DNA of 64,000 nt. It comes from Rhizobium sp. CG5 (GTDB taxonomy: Bacteria > Pseudomonadota > Alphaproteobacteria > Rhizobiales > Rhizobiaceae). Below are positions 52,734 through 64,000 of the stretch, in pieces (position 1 is the stretch's first letter; every line of letters starts with the position of its first letter). The stretch spans positions 225,265 to 289,264 of the forward strand of contig NZ_JABAEF010000008.1 of the NCBI RefSeq assembly GCF_023701945.1. Direction: 5' to 3'. Made by a program: the position numbers and the translations under genes. The notes under the pieces are model-generated. The model did no database searches and was not told where the DNA came from. It worked only from the letters and a program-made list of their open reading frames with translations.

Positions 52734-52744
52734 CGACTTGTGCC

Positions 52745-53398
52745 TCAGTAAAGGTGGGTCAGGATATCGGCCGGGTGATCGACGATCACGTCGGCGCCGG
52801 CCGTCTGCAATTGCTGGACAGAGGCATAGCCCCAGGAAACGCCGAGCGCCCTGGCGCCGGCCGCCTTGGCCATCTGCATATCATAGATCGCATCGCCGAT
52901 GACAATCGTGTCGGCGGCCTGCATGCCGGTCTCGTCGCAGCATTCGGTGACCATGGCCGGATGGGGCTTGGAGGGGCAATCGTCTGCGGTGCGCGACACG
53001 ATGAAATGCGGCTTGAAGCCGTGGCCGTTCAGCACCAATTCCAGCCCGCGACGGGATTTTCCGGTCACGGCGCCGATCAGGATGTCGTCGCGCGCCGCCA
53101 GCGTCGCGATCAGGTCTGCAATGCCGTCGTAGAGGCTTTCCTCATAACCGGCCTCGGCCCGCACGGTCGGGAAGAACGACTTGTAACAGGCCGTCATCCG
53201 CACCGCTTCGTCATCGGCATGCGGCCTGCCGAGCATGCGGGCAATGGCGATGTCGAGGGTCAGGCCGATGATCGACTTGGTGCTCTCGATCGTCGGCCGG
53301 GCATGACCGAACTCGGCAAAGGTGCGCACCATCACTTCATGGATCAGGGCCGCACTGTTGACCAGCGTACCGTCGCAATCGAACAGAACAAGCTTCAT
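52745..53398 (-). CDS. HAD-superfamily phosphatase, phosphoglycolate phosphatase-like
   Basis: 217 residues. Motif I is LVLFDCDGTLVNS, motif II GAVTGKS and motif IV VIGDAIYDMQMAKAAGA. Residues 20-80 form the cap domain. Substrate cannot be told from sequence; phosphoglycolate or another small phosphate ester is plausible. Its start overlaps the stop of the pseudouridine synthase gene by four bases. Confidence 0.9.
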   Translation of the reverse strand: MKLVLFDCDGTLVNSAALIHEVMVRTFAEFGHARPTIESTKSIIGLTLDIAIARMLGRPHADDEAVRMTACYKSFFPTVRAEAGYEESLYDGIADLIATLAARDDILIGAVTGKSRRGLELVLNGHGFKPHFIVSRTADDCPSKPHPAMVTECCDETGMQAADTIVIGDAIYDMQMAKAAGARALGVSWGYASVQQLQTAGADVIVDHPADILTHLY

Positions 53399-54384
53399 TC
53401 GTCGTCCCTGCGGCCATTTTCCATGTCGAGGCCGAGAAGGTTCCAGCTCTGCACCATATGGGGCGGCAGAGGTGCTGTGATCTTCAGCCGTCCGCCATCG
53501 GGATGGGGAATGTCGATATGACGGGCATGGAGATGCAGACGCTTCTGCATGCCGCCCGGGAAATCCCAGTTATGGTCTTCGTCGGCATATTTCGGGTCGC
53601 CGATGATCGGGTGGCCGATATGCAGGGAATGGATGCGCAACTGATGGGTCCGGCCGGTATAGGGCTCCATTTCCAGCCAGGCGAGGCTCTGCGCCGCGGT
53701 TTCGAGAACGCGGTAATAGGTAATGGCATGGTCGGCGCCGTCCTCGCCGTGCCGGGCGATGCGCATGCGGTCGCCTTCGTCGGTCTGGTCCTTGACCAGC
53801 CAGGTGGAGATCTTATCCTCGTGCTTGCGCGGCACGCCCTTGACCAGCGCCCAATAGGTCTTCTTGGTGTCGCGTTCGCGAAACGCGGCTGTCAGCTTCT
53901 GGGCGGCACCGCGGGTGCGGGCCACCACCAGCACGCCCGAGGTATCGCGGTCGAGACGGTGGACCAGGCGCGGCTTTTCGCCCTTGCGGCTGGTCCAGGC
54001 TTCCAGCATCTGGTCGATGTGTCGATTGAGGCCGGAGCCGCCCTGCACGGCAAGGCCGGCCGGCTTGTTCAGCACGATGACCTTTTCGTCCTCATGCAGC
54101 AGCATGCGCGACAGCAATTCGTGGTCGCCGGCATGTTTCAGGTCATGACCGGCAATCGGGCCGCCGCCCTTGGCATCGACATCCATCGGCGGAATGCGCA
54201 CCACCTGGCCGGGCTGCACGCGGGCATCGGTCTTGACGCGGCCGCCATCGACGCGCACCTGGCCGGAGCGCAGCAGCTTCTGCAGCGGGCCGAAGCCGAG
54301 GCCCGGATAGTGCACCTTGAACCAGCGGTCGAGGCGCATGCCAGCCTCGTCCTCGTTCACAGTAATATGCTCTATGCCCGCCAT
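53395..54384 (-). CDS. RluA/RluC-family rRNA pseudouridine synthase
   Basis: 329 residues. An N-terminal S4 RNA-binding domain (about 13-70, MRLDRWFKVHYPG, GQVRVDGGRV) precedes the catalytic domain with RLVHRLDRDTSGVLVVA, which contains the nucleophile aspartate, and YTGRTHQLRIH. By resemblance it modifies 23S rRNA like RluC. Operon with the HAD and ATP12 genes. Confidence 0.93.
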   Translation of the reverse strand: MAGIEHITVNEDEAGMRLDRWFKVHYPGLGFGPLQKLLRSGQVRVDGGRVKTDARVQPGQVVRIPPMDVDAKGGGPIAGHDLKHAGDHELLSRMLLHEDEKVIVLNKPAGLAVQGGSGLNRHIDQMLEAWTSRKGEKPRLVHRLDRDTSGVLVVARTRGAAQKLTAAFRERDTKKTYWALVKGVPRKHEDKISTWLVKDQTDEGDRMRIARHGEDGADHAITYYRVLETAAQSLAWLEMEPYTGRTHQLRIHSLHIGHPIIGDPKYADEDHNWDFPGGMQKRLHLHARHIDIPHPDGGRLKITAPLPPHMVQSWNLLGLDMENGRRDDE

Positions 54385-54518
54385 GATAACTCTTTCAAAA
54401 TCCGCTCGGCGCCCCGCGCCTTCTGTCCAGACCTGCAGCCTCTAGAGCATTTTGGCGGCAAGGGGAAACAGGAACCGACAAAAAACGCAGCGTTAAAGGC
54501 GACAGACGTCGCAATTCG

Positions 54519-54896
54519 TCAGAAAAACTGCCGTCCCAGCGCCAATCCGGCGATCACAGCCGCAATCGACAGGGTGACGCTGCCAACCACGTAGATCAGT
54601 GCCGAGGTGGATGCACCGCGCTCGATGAGCGAAATCGCATCGAGCGAGAAGGCGGAAAACGTGGTGAAACCGCCCAGAAAGCCGGTGATCAACAGCAGGC
54701 GCAGTTCCGGCGAGGCCGAAAACTTGCCCGCCACCATTTCGGCAAACAGGCCGATCACGAATGATCCCACGATATTGACGATGAAGGTGCCCCAGGGCAA
54801 GGCCGGACCTAACGTCCTGATGGCCCAGACGCCCACGGCATAGCGCGCAACGGATCCGACCGCGCCACCGGCGGCGACAAGAAGCATATGGTTCAT
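54519..54896 (-). CDS. crcB: Fluoride channel CrcB/FluC
   Basis: 125 residues with four membrane helices. GGAVGSVARYAVG, GTFIVNIVGSFVIG and GFLGGFTTFSAFS are the Fluc signatures. It lets fluoride leave the cytoplasm. MNHMLLVAAGG at 54896 has AAGGA eight bases upstream. No fluoride riboswitch was recognised in the short upstream gap. Confidence 0.95.
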   Translation of the reverse strand: MNHMLLVAAGGAVGSVARYAVGVWAIRTLGPALPWGTFIVNIVGSFVIGLFAEMVAGKFSASPELRLLLITGFLGGFTTFSAFSLDAISLIERGASTSALIYVVGSVTLSIAAVIAGLALGRQFF

Positions 54897-54961
54897 GGCT
54901 TTAGTCCTTAGCCGAAATCTCAATCAGCGCCAAGGCCGGACCGGAGCGAATTAGCGCGTCG

Positions 54962-55498
54962 TCAAGACTTGATGGCCTTGATGAATTCTCCAATGAACAC
55001 ATCCAGTGCTGCCCAGTCGGTGAACTCGTGATCGTGGCCGACATCGGTCGGCGCGCCTTCGCGCTCGGCCATGCGCTTCATCATCCAGCGCTTGAAGAAG
55101 TCGTATTCGGTAAAGCGCAGCGCGCCGGCGGCGTGATGCACCTCACCCGGCATCCAGCCCGACTGGGCCATCAGGGCGTCGGGAAAATGCAGCGCCTCTT
55201 CGCGTTCCGCCGGATCGTCGCTGCGGATGAACAGCGACACCGAGACGAAAGCGTTCGGCACCGAAGAGAGCCAGTCCTTTTCCCGCTCGACGAAATCCAC
55301 AAACGGCGCCGGATAGCGCCCGGCATGGATCGGCGCACAGAGAATGGCGGCATCGGGACGCTCCAGCGCATATTCTGCCATGGAGGCGACATTGAACAGG
55401 GCAGCCCGCTCGCCCCCTTTCTCGATCTCAGCCGCGACATGCTCGGCAATCTTGCGCGTCTGGCCCTCGATACTCGTATAGGCAACAAGAATGGTCAT
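54962..55498 (-). CDS. Flavodoxin-domain protein, HemG-like
   Basis: 178 residues. VAYTSIEGQTRKIAEHVA is a flavodoxin phosphate-binding loop, and APIHAGRYPAPFVDF is typical of the flavodoxin/HemG family. HemG members oxidise protoporphyrinogen IX with quinones without oxygen; others are general flavoproteins. The haem assignment is plausible but not proven, as no haem gene is adjacent. Confidence 0.82.
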   Translation of the reverse strand: MTILVAYTSIEGQTRKIAEHVAAEIEKGGERAALFNVASMAEYALERPDAAILCAPIHAGRYPAPFVDFVEREKDWLSSVPNAFVSVSLFIRSDDPAEREEALHFPDALMAQSGWMPGEVHHAAGALRFTEYDFFKRWMMKRMAEREGAPTDVGHDHEFTDWAALDVFIGEFIKAIKS

Positions 55499-55740
55499 GA
55501 ATGTCTCCTCCTCGACGCGGGTCTTTCCTTAAGGCCTCTGGCATTGCCGTGTACCGGCCCGCGCCCTCGCCCCAAGCTCGAACAAATCCGGACCTTTGGC
55601 AAGCCGGATAGCCCGTCCATTGGTCGACTGCGGCATTGTGAACAATCGCTAAAAATTGAGTCAAAATGAAAAGCGCAATTTAGAAGTGCGTCCATTCCTT
55701 CGGTGTACATTAGCGTCATGACAATGGACTGGTGATCCAC

Positions 55741-56016
55741 ATGACTCAGGTACTGACCGTTTCTGCGACGACTGCCGGCTATGCGAGCGACTTGCTGAAG
55801 CCGCAACTGAAAAACGTGCGCGAGAGTATCGTTGCGCAGGAAACGCGCATTATCGCCGAGAAGGCCTCGCGGAGTGAAGACTTCTCGCTGCGTGCCGTTG
55901 TCAACGTGATCCAGCCGCCAGCGCTGGCGCTTTATTTCCTGACCGCCAGCCAGCAGCATAACCAGCAGGCGACCCTGCAGCAAACGCTCGAAGCCTATCG
56001 CAACTCAGCCGCCTAA
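55741..56016 (+). CDS. Small hypothetical protein
   Basis: 91 residues from MTQVLTVSATTAGYASDLL; mostly helical and polar with QHNQQATLQQTLEAYRN near the end. No signal or membrane segment. The strong terminator 20 bp after the stop and divergence from the flavodoxin gene support a real single-gene transcript. No family is recognised. ATG at 55732 is an alternative start. Confidence 0.65.
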   Translation: MTQVLTVSATTAGYASDLLKPQLKNVRESIVAQETRIIAEKASRSEDFSLRAVVNVIQPPALALYFLTASQQHNQQATLQQTLEAYRNSAA

Positions 56017-56036
56017 CTCCTCCCCGGACGTAAGAA

Positions 56037-56073
56037 CGCCGGGACTGCCCATGGGGCGGTCCCGGCGTTTTTT
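56037..56073 (+). terminator. Rho-independent terminator
   Basis: A GC-rich stem of about 14 bp (CGCCGGGACTGCCC with its near-complement, one mismatch or G-U) and a tiny loop is followed by TTTTTT. It ends the transcript of the small gene at 55741-56016 and sits before the convergent copper-chaperone gene. Confidence 0.92.
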
Positions 56074-56099
56074 GATAGGCGCCTCTTCGTCGACTGGCC

Positions 56100-57122
56100 T
56101 TACTTGCCCTTGGCAGGGCCGATCGGCAGGACGAGATCGACCGTTCCGGCCTTCTCGAAGGTCAGCTTGACGTCGACCGTTTCGCCTTCGACGAAGGGCT
56201 TTTTGACGTCCATGAACATCAGATGCAGGCCGCCCGGCTTGAGTTCGACCATGGCGCCGGCCGGCACCGGAATGCCATCGTTCAGCTGGCGCATCTTCAT
56301 CACGTCGTTCTGCATGACCATTTCATGCAGTTCCACACGACCAGCGGACGGAGATTCGACCGCGATCAAACGATCGTCGGTCGAGCCTTCGTTGTGGATG
56401 GTGACAAAACCGCCACCGACCGGCTGGCCCGGCAGCATGGCCTTGGTGAAGCCGCCCGAGAGTTCCAGATCGCCAATCTTGCCCGTAGAAGCATCTGTCG
56501 GCGCTGCGGCAGCAGCGCCGTGATCACCGTGGGCGCCATGACCGGCATGGGCGTCGGCTGCTGCGGCTTGTCCGTGGCCGGCATGGGCATCATGACCGCT
56601 CGAGGTCGCGGCGATCTTCAATACCGGCGCCGGGCTCTTCAGGGAATGCGGATCTGTCCCGGCCGGGGCGATTTCGTCCCAGGAAACTTTGCCGTCGGTG
56701 CCGCACAGTTGCGTGGTGACGAAGGGCAGGTCGGAGCCGCCTTCGATGCCCGACACTTTGCCATAGACCGTAAACGTATCGTAAAATGCGTCCGGCAGGT
56801 CGCCGTTCTTCCAGCGGATCTCGACCGCACCCGAGGTGATCGCCTTGCCGTGATTGTCGTAGCTCTTCTTGTAGTCGCCGGTGATCACTTCCAGATCCCA
56901 GCCCGCCTTCGGCATCGGCTTGGCGCTGATAAAGCCCTCGGGCAGCTTGATCTGCACTTCATTGGTGGCCTTGCCGTCGCAACCGTGCGGCACCTGCAGG
57001 ACGGCGGCGACATAACCCTCGGGCTCGACCTCGCCATTGGCAAAACTGGCATGGGCGAGAGCCGCGGTTGCGGCAGACGAGGCAAGCAGCGAGACGGCTG
57101 CGAATTTCAAAAGGGTTTTCAT
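56100..57122 (-). CDS. YcnI (DUF1775)-PCuAC fusion, periplasmic copper chaperone
   Basis: 340 residues. Signal peptide to about ALA-HA (residues 1-23), leaving an N-terminal histidine as in YcnI. About 24-170: YcnI/DUF1775 domain (CDGKATNEVQIKLPEGF). About 175-210: His/Ala-rich linker (HDAHAGHGQAAAADAHAGHG). About 215-335: PCuAC domain with copper ligands ELHEMVMQNDVMKM and GLHLMFMDV. It probably delivers Cu(I) to oxidase CuA or related sites, or buffers copper. Confidence 0.92.
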   Translation of the reverse strand: MKTLLKFAAVSLLASSAATAALAHASFANGEVEPEGYVAAVLQVPHGCDGKATNEVQIKLPEGFISAKPMPKAGWDLEVITGDYKKSYDNHGKAITSGAVEIRWKNGDLPDAFYDTFTVYGKVSGIEGGSDLPFVTTQLCGTDGKVSWDEIAPAGTDPHSLKSPAPVLKIAATSSGHDAHAGHGQAAAADAHAGHGAHGDHGAAAAAPTDASTGKIGDLELSGGFTKAMLPGQPVGGGFVTIHNEGSTDDRLIAVESPSAGRVELHEMVMQNDVMKMRQLNDGIPVPAGAMVELKPGGLHLMFMDVKKPFVEGETVDVKLTFEKAGTVDLVLPIGPAKGK

Positions 57123-57208
57123 GGTGTTTTCTCCTGACCAGGCCCATGCGGCGCATGTCCTGACCTGCCGATCGACGGCGGATCTTAGGGATTATTTTTC
57201 GACGAAGA

Positions 57209-57580
57209 TCAGGAGATCGACGGTGGTCCACGTGACCGGGGATGGTCGACGGCCAGCGCGACTGGAATTTCAGACGCGGTCGCAGCGCTATTTTGCAGGC
57301 TTGCGAAGGAGGACAGCAGCCAGCCATTGGGATCCGGCGTCGGCAGCAGAGCCGTGGACGACAGCATGCAGGCTTCGCAGAACTGGTTGATCAGCGGATG
57401 CTTTGTGCCGGCCTCGCTGATGCACAGATCGGCATAGCTGCCGTCCGGCAATTGCAGCGACACGGTCTCGAATGCGGCGGCCATGACCTGCGGCGGCTTG
57501 TGGGCGAAGGCCAGCGACAGGAGCGCGACCGCACAGAGCGTGCGCAGCATTCCCGACCAAACCGTGTTGACAGCCCGCAT
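57209..57580 (-). CDS. Secreted small protein, DUF2946-like
   Basis: 123 residues from MRAVNTVWSGMLRTL. A signal sequence ends near FAHKPPQVMA. The mature part has LCISEAG and FCEACMLSS, a cysteine pattern similar to DUF2946-type proteins that often lie with copper genes. GGAGGAG lies five bases before the ATG at 57580, which is preferred to upstream starts. It precedes the YcnI-PCuAC gene on the same strand by 86 bp, suggesting a copper link. Confidence 0.7.
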   Translation of the reverse strand: MRAVNTVWSGMLRTLCAVALLSLAFAHKPPQVMAAAFETVSLQLPDGSYADLCISEAGTKHPLINQFCEACMLSSTALLPTPDPNGWLLSSFASLQNSAATASEIPVALAVDHPRSRGPPSIS

Positions 57581-57802
57581 GAAACTCCTCCGCCCGGCGT
57601 TCTCGTGCATAGACGCAATCGATCCGAAAATCAAAGCCCCGTTGGCTCTCGCAACCGACAATGATGCGGGTGAAGCCTCCGCACTTTGTCGCAGGGCAAA
57701 CGGGACGGCGCTTTGGCCTGTCCTGTGCCTTGCGACAAAAAATTGCTTTCTAACGACACTTGCCTCTTGCCAAGCCGGGGGTGAGCCCGATAATGGCAGC
57801 CA

Positions 57803-57975
57803 ACCTTGTCGGGAGAAACCGGTTCACTCCGGTGCCGAAGGAGCAACCGCCCCGGAAACTCTCAGGCAAAAGGACCACAAGGTGTCGACAAGACTCTGGA
57901 GAGAGGTCTTTCCTGCCATGGAAAGGCCGCGCCGAAGGGATAACAATCTCAGGCAAACGGACAGAGGGGGCTCAT
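57803..57975 (+). ncRNA. Tandem glycine riboswitch upstream of gcvTHP
   Basis: Two aptamers in a row. The first starts GTCGGGAGAAACCGG and contains GCCGAAGGAGCAA and AACTCTCAGGCAAAAGGAC. The second starts ACTCTGGAGAGAGG and contains GCCGAAGGGATAACA and TCTCAGGCAAACGGACAGAG. Both carry the conserved glycine-binding cores. It should turn on gcvTHP when glycine is high. It lies 63 bp before the gcvT start. Confidence 0.95.
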
Positions 57976-58038
57976 GAACCGGGCGTAACCGCGCCCAAAA
58001 CTGAGCCCGCGCGTCAGCGCAAAAACCGGAGGCGTTTC

Positions 58039-59193
58039 GTGAACGACAGTTCCTCGAACGACACCCCTGCCCTGAAGAAAACACCCCTTCACGACCTTCA
58101 TCTGTCGCTCGGTGCCCGCATGGTGCCGTTTGCCGGCTATGACATGCCGGTGCAATATCCGCTCGGCGTGCTGAAGGAACATCTGCAGACCCGCGAAAAA
58201 GCCGGGCTGTTCGACGTCTCCCACATGGGCCAGGTGATCATCCGGCCGAAATCCGGTGATATCAAAGACGCCGCCCTGGCGCTCGAAAGCCTGGTGCCGG
58301 TGGATATTCTCGGCCTCAAGCAGGGCCGGCAGCGCTACGGCTTCTTTACCCATGAGGATGGCGGCATTCTTGACGACCTGATGATTACGAACCGCGGCCA
58401 CCACCTGTTCGTGGTCGTCAATGCTTCCTGCAAGGAGGCCGATCTCGCCCATCTGCAGGCGCATCTGTCCGAGACTTGCGAGATCGAGCTTCTCGACGAC
58501 CGGGCGCTTCTGGCGCTGCAGGGACCAAAGGCGGAGCAGGTGCTCGCCGAACTCTGGGCCGGCATCGGGCAGATGAAGTTCATGGATGTGCGCGACATCG
58601 CCCTGCACGATGTCGACTGTATCGTGTCGCGGTCCGGCTATTCCGGCGAGGACGGTTTTGAAATCTCGGTTCCGGCCGATCGCGCCGAGGAGATCGCCAA
58701 GGCACTGCTCGGCCATCCCGACTGCGAGGCGATCGGCCTTGGCGCCCGCGATTCGCTGCGGCTCGAGGCCGGGCTCTGCCTTTACGGCAACGACATCGAC
58801 ACGACGACGACGCCGGTCGAGGCCGGTCTCGAATGGGCGATCCAGAAGGCGCGCCGCACTGATGGTGCCCGCGCCGGCGGCTTTCCGGGTGCGGCCCGCA
58901 TCCTGTCGGAACTCGATGAGGGTGCCAGCCGCCGCCGCGTAGGCTTAAAGCCCGACGGCAAGGCGCCGGTGCGCGCCCATGCGCCGCTCTTTGCCGATGA
59001 GCAGGGCACGCAGCCGATCGGCGAAGTCACCTCCGGCGGCTTCGGCCCCTCCGTCGAAGGCCCCGTCGCCATGGGCTATGTGCCTACGGCTCTGTCTGCG
59101 CCGGGCACCTCCGTCTTTGCCGAGGTCCGCGGCAAGTTTCTGCCGATGACCGTCACCGCCCTTCCCTTCATCACGCCGACCTACAAGCGCTAA
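58039..59193 (+). CDS. gcvT: Glycine cleavage system T protein (aminomethyltransferase)
   Basis: 384 residues. It transfers the methylene group from H-protein-bound aminomethyl to tetrahydrofolate, releasing ammonia. [27 protein letters not shown] and [12 protein letters not shown] are typical. GTG at 58039 was chosen because GGAGG lies six bases upstream and it falls just after the riboswitch; the longer open frame from 57760 would run through the riboswitch. Confidence 0.96.
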   Translation: MNDSSSNDTPALKKTPLHDLHLSLGARMVPFAGYDMPVQYPLGVLKEHLQTREKAGLFDVSHMGQVIIRPKSGDIKDAALALESLVPVDILGLKQGRQRYGFFTHEDGGILDDLMITNRGHHLFVVVNASCKEADLAHLQAHLSETCEIELLDDRALLALQGPKAEQVLAELWAGIGQMKFMDVRDIALHDVDCIVSRSGYSGEDGFEISVPADRAEEIAKALLGHPDCEAIGLGARDSLRLEAGLCLYGNDIDTTTTPVEAGLEWAIQKARRTDGARAGGFPGAARILSELDEGASRRRVGLKPDGKAPVRAHAPLFADEQGTQPIGEVTSGGFGPSVEGPVAMGYVPTALSAPGTSVFAEVRGKFLPMTVTALPFITPTYKR

Positions 59194-59225
59194 GCGGCGA
59201 TGGCGGGCGTGCTGGGTATGGTCTG

Positions 59226-59334
59226 CCCCTCATCCGCCTGCCGGCACCTTCTCCCCGCATGCGGGGAGAAGGGACAAGCCGCAGCGCCGACACTCCCTCG
59301 CCCCGCTTGCGGGGAGAGGGTGGGGTGAGGGGCA
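59226..59334. repeat. RIME-like palindromic element (type B) between gcvT and gcvH
   Basis: Inverted arms at 59226-59272 and 59293-59334 with CCCCTCATCCGCC outer and CTTCTCCCCGC inner segments. It lies in the operon leader between gcvT and gcvH, so it is transcribed with both. Confidence 0.88.
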
Positions 59335-59390
59335 GAGCCAAGACGCAATTCATTCGAAATTCCCAGACATCCACCGAGAGGAACACACAA

Positions 59391-59749
59391 ATGCTGAAAT
59401 TTACCGCCGAACATGAATGGCTGAAGATCGAAGGCGATATCGCCACTGTCGGCATCACGACCCATGCCAGCGAGCAGCTGGGCGACCTGGTCTTTGTCGA
59501 ACTGCCGGAGGTCGGCGCGACATTTGCGAAAGCCGACAATGCGGCAACCGTCGAGTCGGTCAAGGCGGCCTCGGATGTCTATTGCCCGCTCGACGGCGAG
59601 ATCACGGAAGTGAACCCCGCCATCGTCGACGATCCGGCACTGGTCAATTCCGATCCGCAGGGTGCCGGCTGGTTCTTTAAGCTGAAGCTTAAGAACGTCG
59701 CCGATGCCGATGCATTGCTTGATGAATCCGCCTACAAAGAGCTGATCGC

Positions 59750-59753
<4 letters not shown>
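59391..59753 (+). CDS. gcvH: Glycine cleavage system H protein
   Basis: 120 residues. The lipoylated lysine is in [13 protein letters not shown], and [13 protein letters not shown] is conserved. It shuttles the aminomethyl group between GcvP, GcvT and dihydrolipoyl dehydrogenase. ATG at 59391 gives the normal [12 protein letters not shown] start; the upstream open frame is repeat sequence. Its stop overlaps gcvP by four bases. Confidence 0.96.
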
Positions 59754-62614
<2,861 letters not shown>

Positions 62615-62623
62615 GGCCACCCG

Positions 62624-62672
62624 TCCTTCTCCCCGCTCGCGGGGAGAAGGTGCCCGAAGGGCGGATGAGGGG
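62624..62672. repeat. Single type B palindromic arm after gcvP
   Basis: CCTTCTCCCCGC hairpin followed by GTGCCCGAAGGGCGGATGAG. Only one arm is present, 10 bp after the gcvP stop; it may form the 3' end of the gcv transcript. Confidence 0.8.
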
Positions 62673-62812
62673 CGATCTTGGACGGGAGGGGTTTGGTGTT
62701 TGAGGCTATGGGGATGTCGGGTTTGGGGCTACCCACTTACATCCGTGGTCGACGGGTCGCTTCGACGCAGATGCCCTCGCTGACTGTGGGCCTTCCCCAC
62801 CTCAGAAAACGA

Positions 62813-63766
62813 TCATCCTTCAGTCTCCGGCACGCTCTGCTCAGGAAGAGACAATACCTCTCCAAGGAAAAGGTAGACGTTCAAAAATAGCGCGAATGCC
62901 TCGGCGGCATCTACATCGTTATGAACACCTGTTGAAACTCTATCGAACAAGTTTTTCAGATTTTGACGCAATCGTGTTCTTCGAGATTCGCTATCTGTTC
63001 GTTGTGCAATGTAGGCATTCAATCGGTTTTGATGTTTAGACGCATCAAGAGATATTTGATTTCCACCTATCTCATATGTCCCTGCCTTTGGCGGGAATAT
63101 TGCGTCAGCCAATGCTTCTAAGATACGTCTACAGGTAGTTAGCGCCTGACTAACAGCTTCACTATCGCCCTCCTTGAGGCGCGCGACAACCGAGGGCATC
63201 TTTATCAAAATTGCGCCTGCTTTTTCGGCGATTAGGATATCGACCGAGCGTTTGTAAGTTTCAAATGTGTCCGCTGCCACATTCGCGAACTGCCGCTCAT
63301 AATAAATGCCGGATATAAAAGTATGAAGTAATCCCAGAACGCGTGACCGCACTCCTGTAAGCGCCGCTATCCGACCTCCCATCGAAGCATGCGCAGTCCT
63401 CGTGTCATTGGTAACACGGAAGGCCCAATCTCCTTCTACGCTAGTTATTTTTGTAGCATCGATGCGCGCCTTCAATATTTCTATTGTACTCTCGTGAACT
63501 GCTAAGGGCTCCCAATAGCCTTTCTTCTCTTTGAAGTCGGTCCACCTACCAGTGAGGTTCATATAGCGCAGCGAAACCTCCGCCGTGCCATTGTAACCCT
63601 GCATTTCATACCCCAACCATTCTCGGATTTCGTCCGAGCCAGTAAGTCTCGCTAGACGGTTGCACTTGAGCAATAGCTTGTCAGATGCCAGACGGTCTAG
63701 TTCGATGTCATCGAGCAATTCCCGGCTTAGCTCAAGGATATGCTCATTCTCAGTCAGGTTCACCAT
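62813..63766 (-). CDS. AbiTii-domain-like protein, possible phage defence
   Basis: 317 residues. The N-terminal ~75 residues, ending GSDEIREWLGYEMQGYNG, resemble the AbiTii domain (a short helical region then EW-x-ELxGY). The middle (about 75-230) is mixed alpha/beta with ERQFANVAADTFETYKRSVD; the C-terminus is helical with RRTRLRQNLKNLFDRV. AbiTii proteins are linked with abortive infection. Codon use and A+T content differ clearly from the upstream genes, pointing to transfer. The defence role is inferred only. Confidence 0.6.
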   Translation of the reverse strand: MVNLTENEHILELSRELLDDIELDRLASDKLLLKCNRLARLTGSDEIREWLGYEMQGYNGTAEVSLRYMNLTGRWTDFKEKKGYWEPLAVHESTIEILKARIDATKITSVEGDWAFRVTNDTRTAHASMGGRIAALTGVRSRVLGLLHTFISGIYYERQFANVAADTFETYKRSVDILIAEKAGAILIKMPSVVARLKEGDSEAVSQALTTCRRILEALADAIFPPKAGTYEIGGNQISLDASKHQNRLNAYIAQRTDSESRRTRLRQNLKNLFDRVSTGVHNDVDAAEAFALFLNVYLFLGEVLSLPEQSVPETEG

Positions 63767-64000
63767 AAACTGTATGTCGCTTAATTAGTCGCACATCGAC
63801 ACACCATAGCACGTAACTTAAGCAAAGCGACTGTCTCGAAATCACTGCGTTCGTTCATCGCCGGGTTATTTCGATCGTCACTCGATAAACCACAGCTTCG
63901 GGAAACGGCAGTTGGAACCTTTAACGTCCGATAAGAAGGCGCAAAGCAGCCATCGGACACTCGCGCCATAAAGCCCCCCACCCCCCAACAAAATCAACCC
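63767..64000. other. A+T-rich edge region, nothing assigned
   Basis: 234 bp upstream of the AbiTii-like gene that should hold its promoter. A short open frame on the minus strand reaches the edge, but no convincing gene, tRNA or repeat is seen. Confidence 0.4.

Noticed and set aside
54897..54961. Fluoride riboswitch before crcB
   Set aside because: The gap is 65 bp and lacks the conserved motif as far as can be read.
57760..58038. Longer gcvT starting at 57760
   Set aside because: The extra part is the tandem glycine riboswitch; the GTG at 58039 has a good ribosome site.
63781..63981. 66-codon minus-strand frame at the right edge
   Set aside because: Short, no ribosome site, no recognisable features.

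Overview
The window looks like chromosomal DNA of an alphaproteobacterium of the order Hyphomicrobiales (Rhizobiales), most likely Rhizobiaceae (Rhizobium/Agrobacterium-like). The reasons are the complete acpXL-fabZXL-fabF2XL-fabF1XL-adh-lpxXL cluster for the very-long-chain acyl group of rhizobial lipid A, a fixNOQP/fixGHIS-type cbb3 oxidase locus with FNR/FixK boxes, fnrN beside hemN, a CobNST-type cobalamin gene set, and many rhizobial-type palindromic repeats (RIME-like). Most of the DNA is GC-rich. The right-hand end (about 62.8-64 kb) is visibly richer in A+T.

Layout. 1-5 kb: a sugar ABC importer (permease cut by the window edge, plus binding protein), its divergent LacI-type regulator and gnd. 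5.2-13.5 kb: ccoNOQP and ccoGHIS, all on the minus strand, with a TTGAT-N4-ATCAA-type box before each operon. 13.8-15.1 kb: a hemerythrin-like protein and a PAS protein. 15.5-20.9 kb: the VLCFA-lipid A operon. 21-23.3 kb: hemN and fnrN sharing one anaerobox. 23.3-30 kb: an L,D-transpeptidase, cobD-cobC-cobB-cobA, divergent cbiD-cobK, then cheD. 30.6-34.2 kb: nucleoside hydrolase, an orphan TadG-like secreted protein, a GFA-family protein and an unknown protein. 34.2-41.3 kb: cbiX-cobH-cobL-cobI-cobJ(cbiG fusion)-cobM. 41.6-43.4 kb: a small membrane protein, a TSUP exporter and a ParDE toxin-antitoxin pair. 43.4-51 kb: a B12-riboswitch-led operon, small membrane protein-cobP-cobW-cobN-cobO. 51.1-57.6 kb: mixed housekeeping genes (lipoprotein, ATP12 chaperone, HAD phosphatase, pseudouridine synthase, crcB, HemG-like flavodoxin, copper-chaperone fusion). 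57.8-62.6 kb: a tandem glycine riboswitch and gcvT-gcvH-gcvP. 62.8-63.8 kb: an AbiTii-like protein of probable foreign origin.

How the genes work together. One block serves microaerobic life: a high-affinity cbb3 oxidase, its copper and assembly factors, the oxygen-independent haem enzyme HemN and the oxygen sensor FnrN. The second large block makes cobalamin. It mixes genes usually linked with late cobalt insertion (cobN, cobH-M, cobO) with cbiX, cbiD and a cbiG domain fused to cobJ. No cobG or cobF is seen here, and cobS/cobT must lie elsewhere if present.

The most unusual feature is a set of palindromic repeat elements. Copies lie between genes (cobM/cobJ, cobH/cbiX, gcvT/gcvH, after gcvP) and also inside coding sequences without breaking the frame. 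cobN carries two such insertions, one of them expanded by a 228-bp in-frame tandem duplication, and together they make CobN roughly 250 residues longer than the classical protein. The cbiG-cobJ fusion carries a third. Other points worth attention are a cysteine-less, chain-length-factor-like ketosynthase (FabF2XL), a B12 riboswitch with a long peripheral insertion followed by stacked hairpins, and an unknown small membrane protein heading the riboswitch operon.
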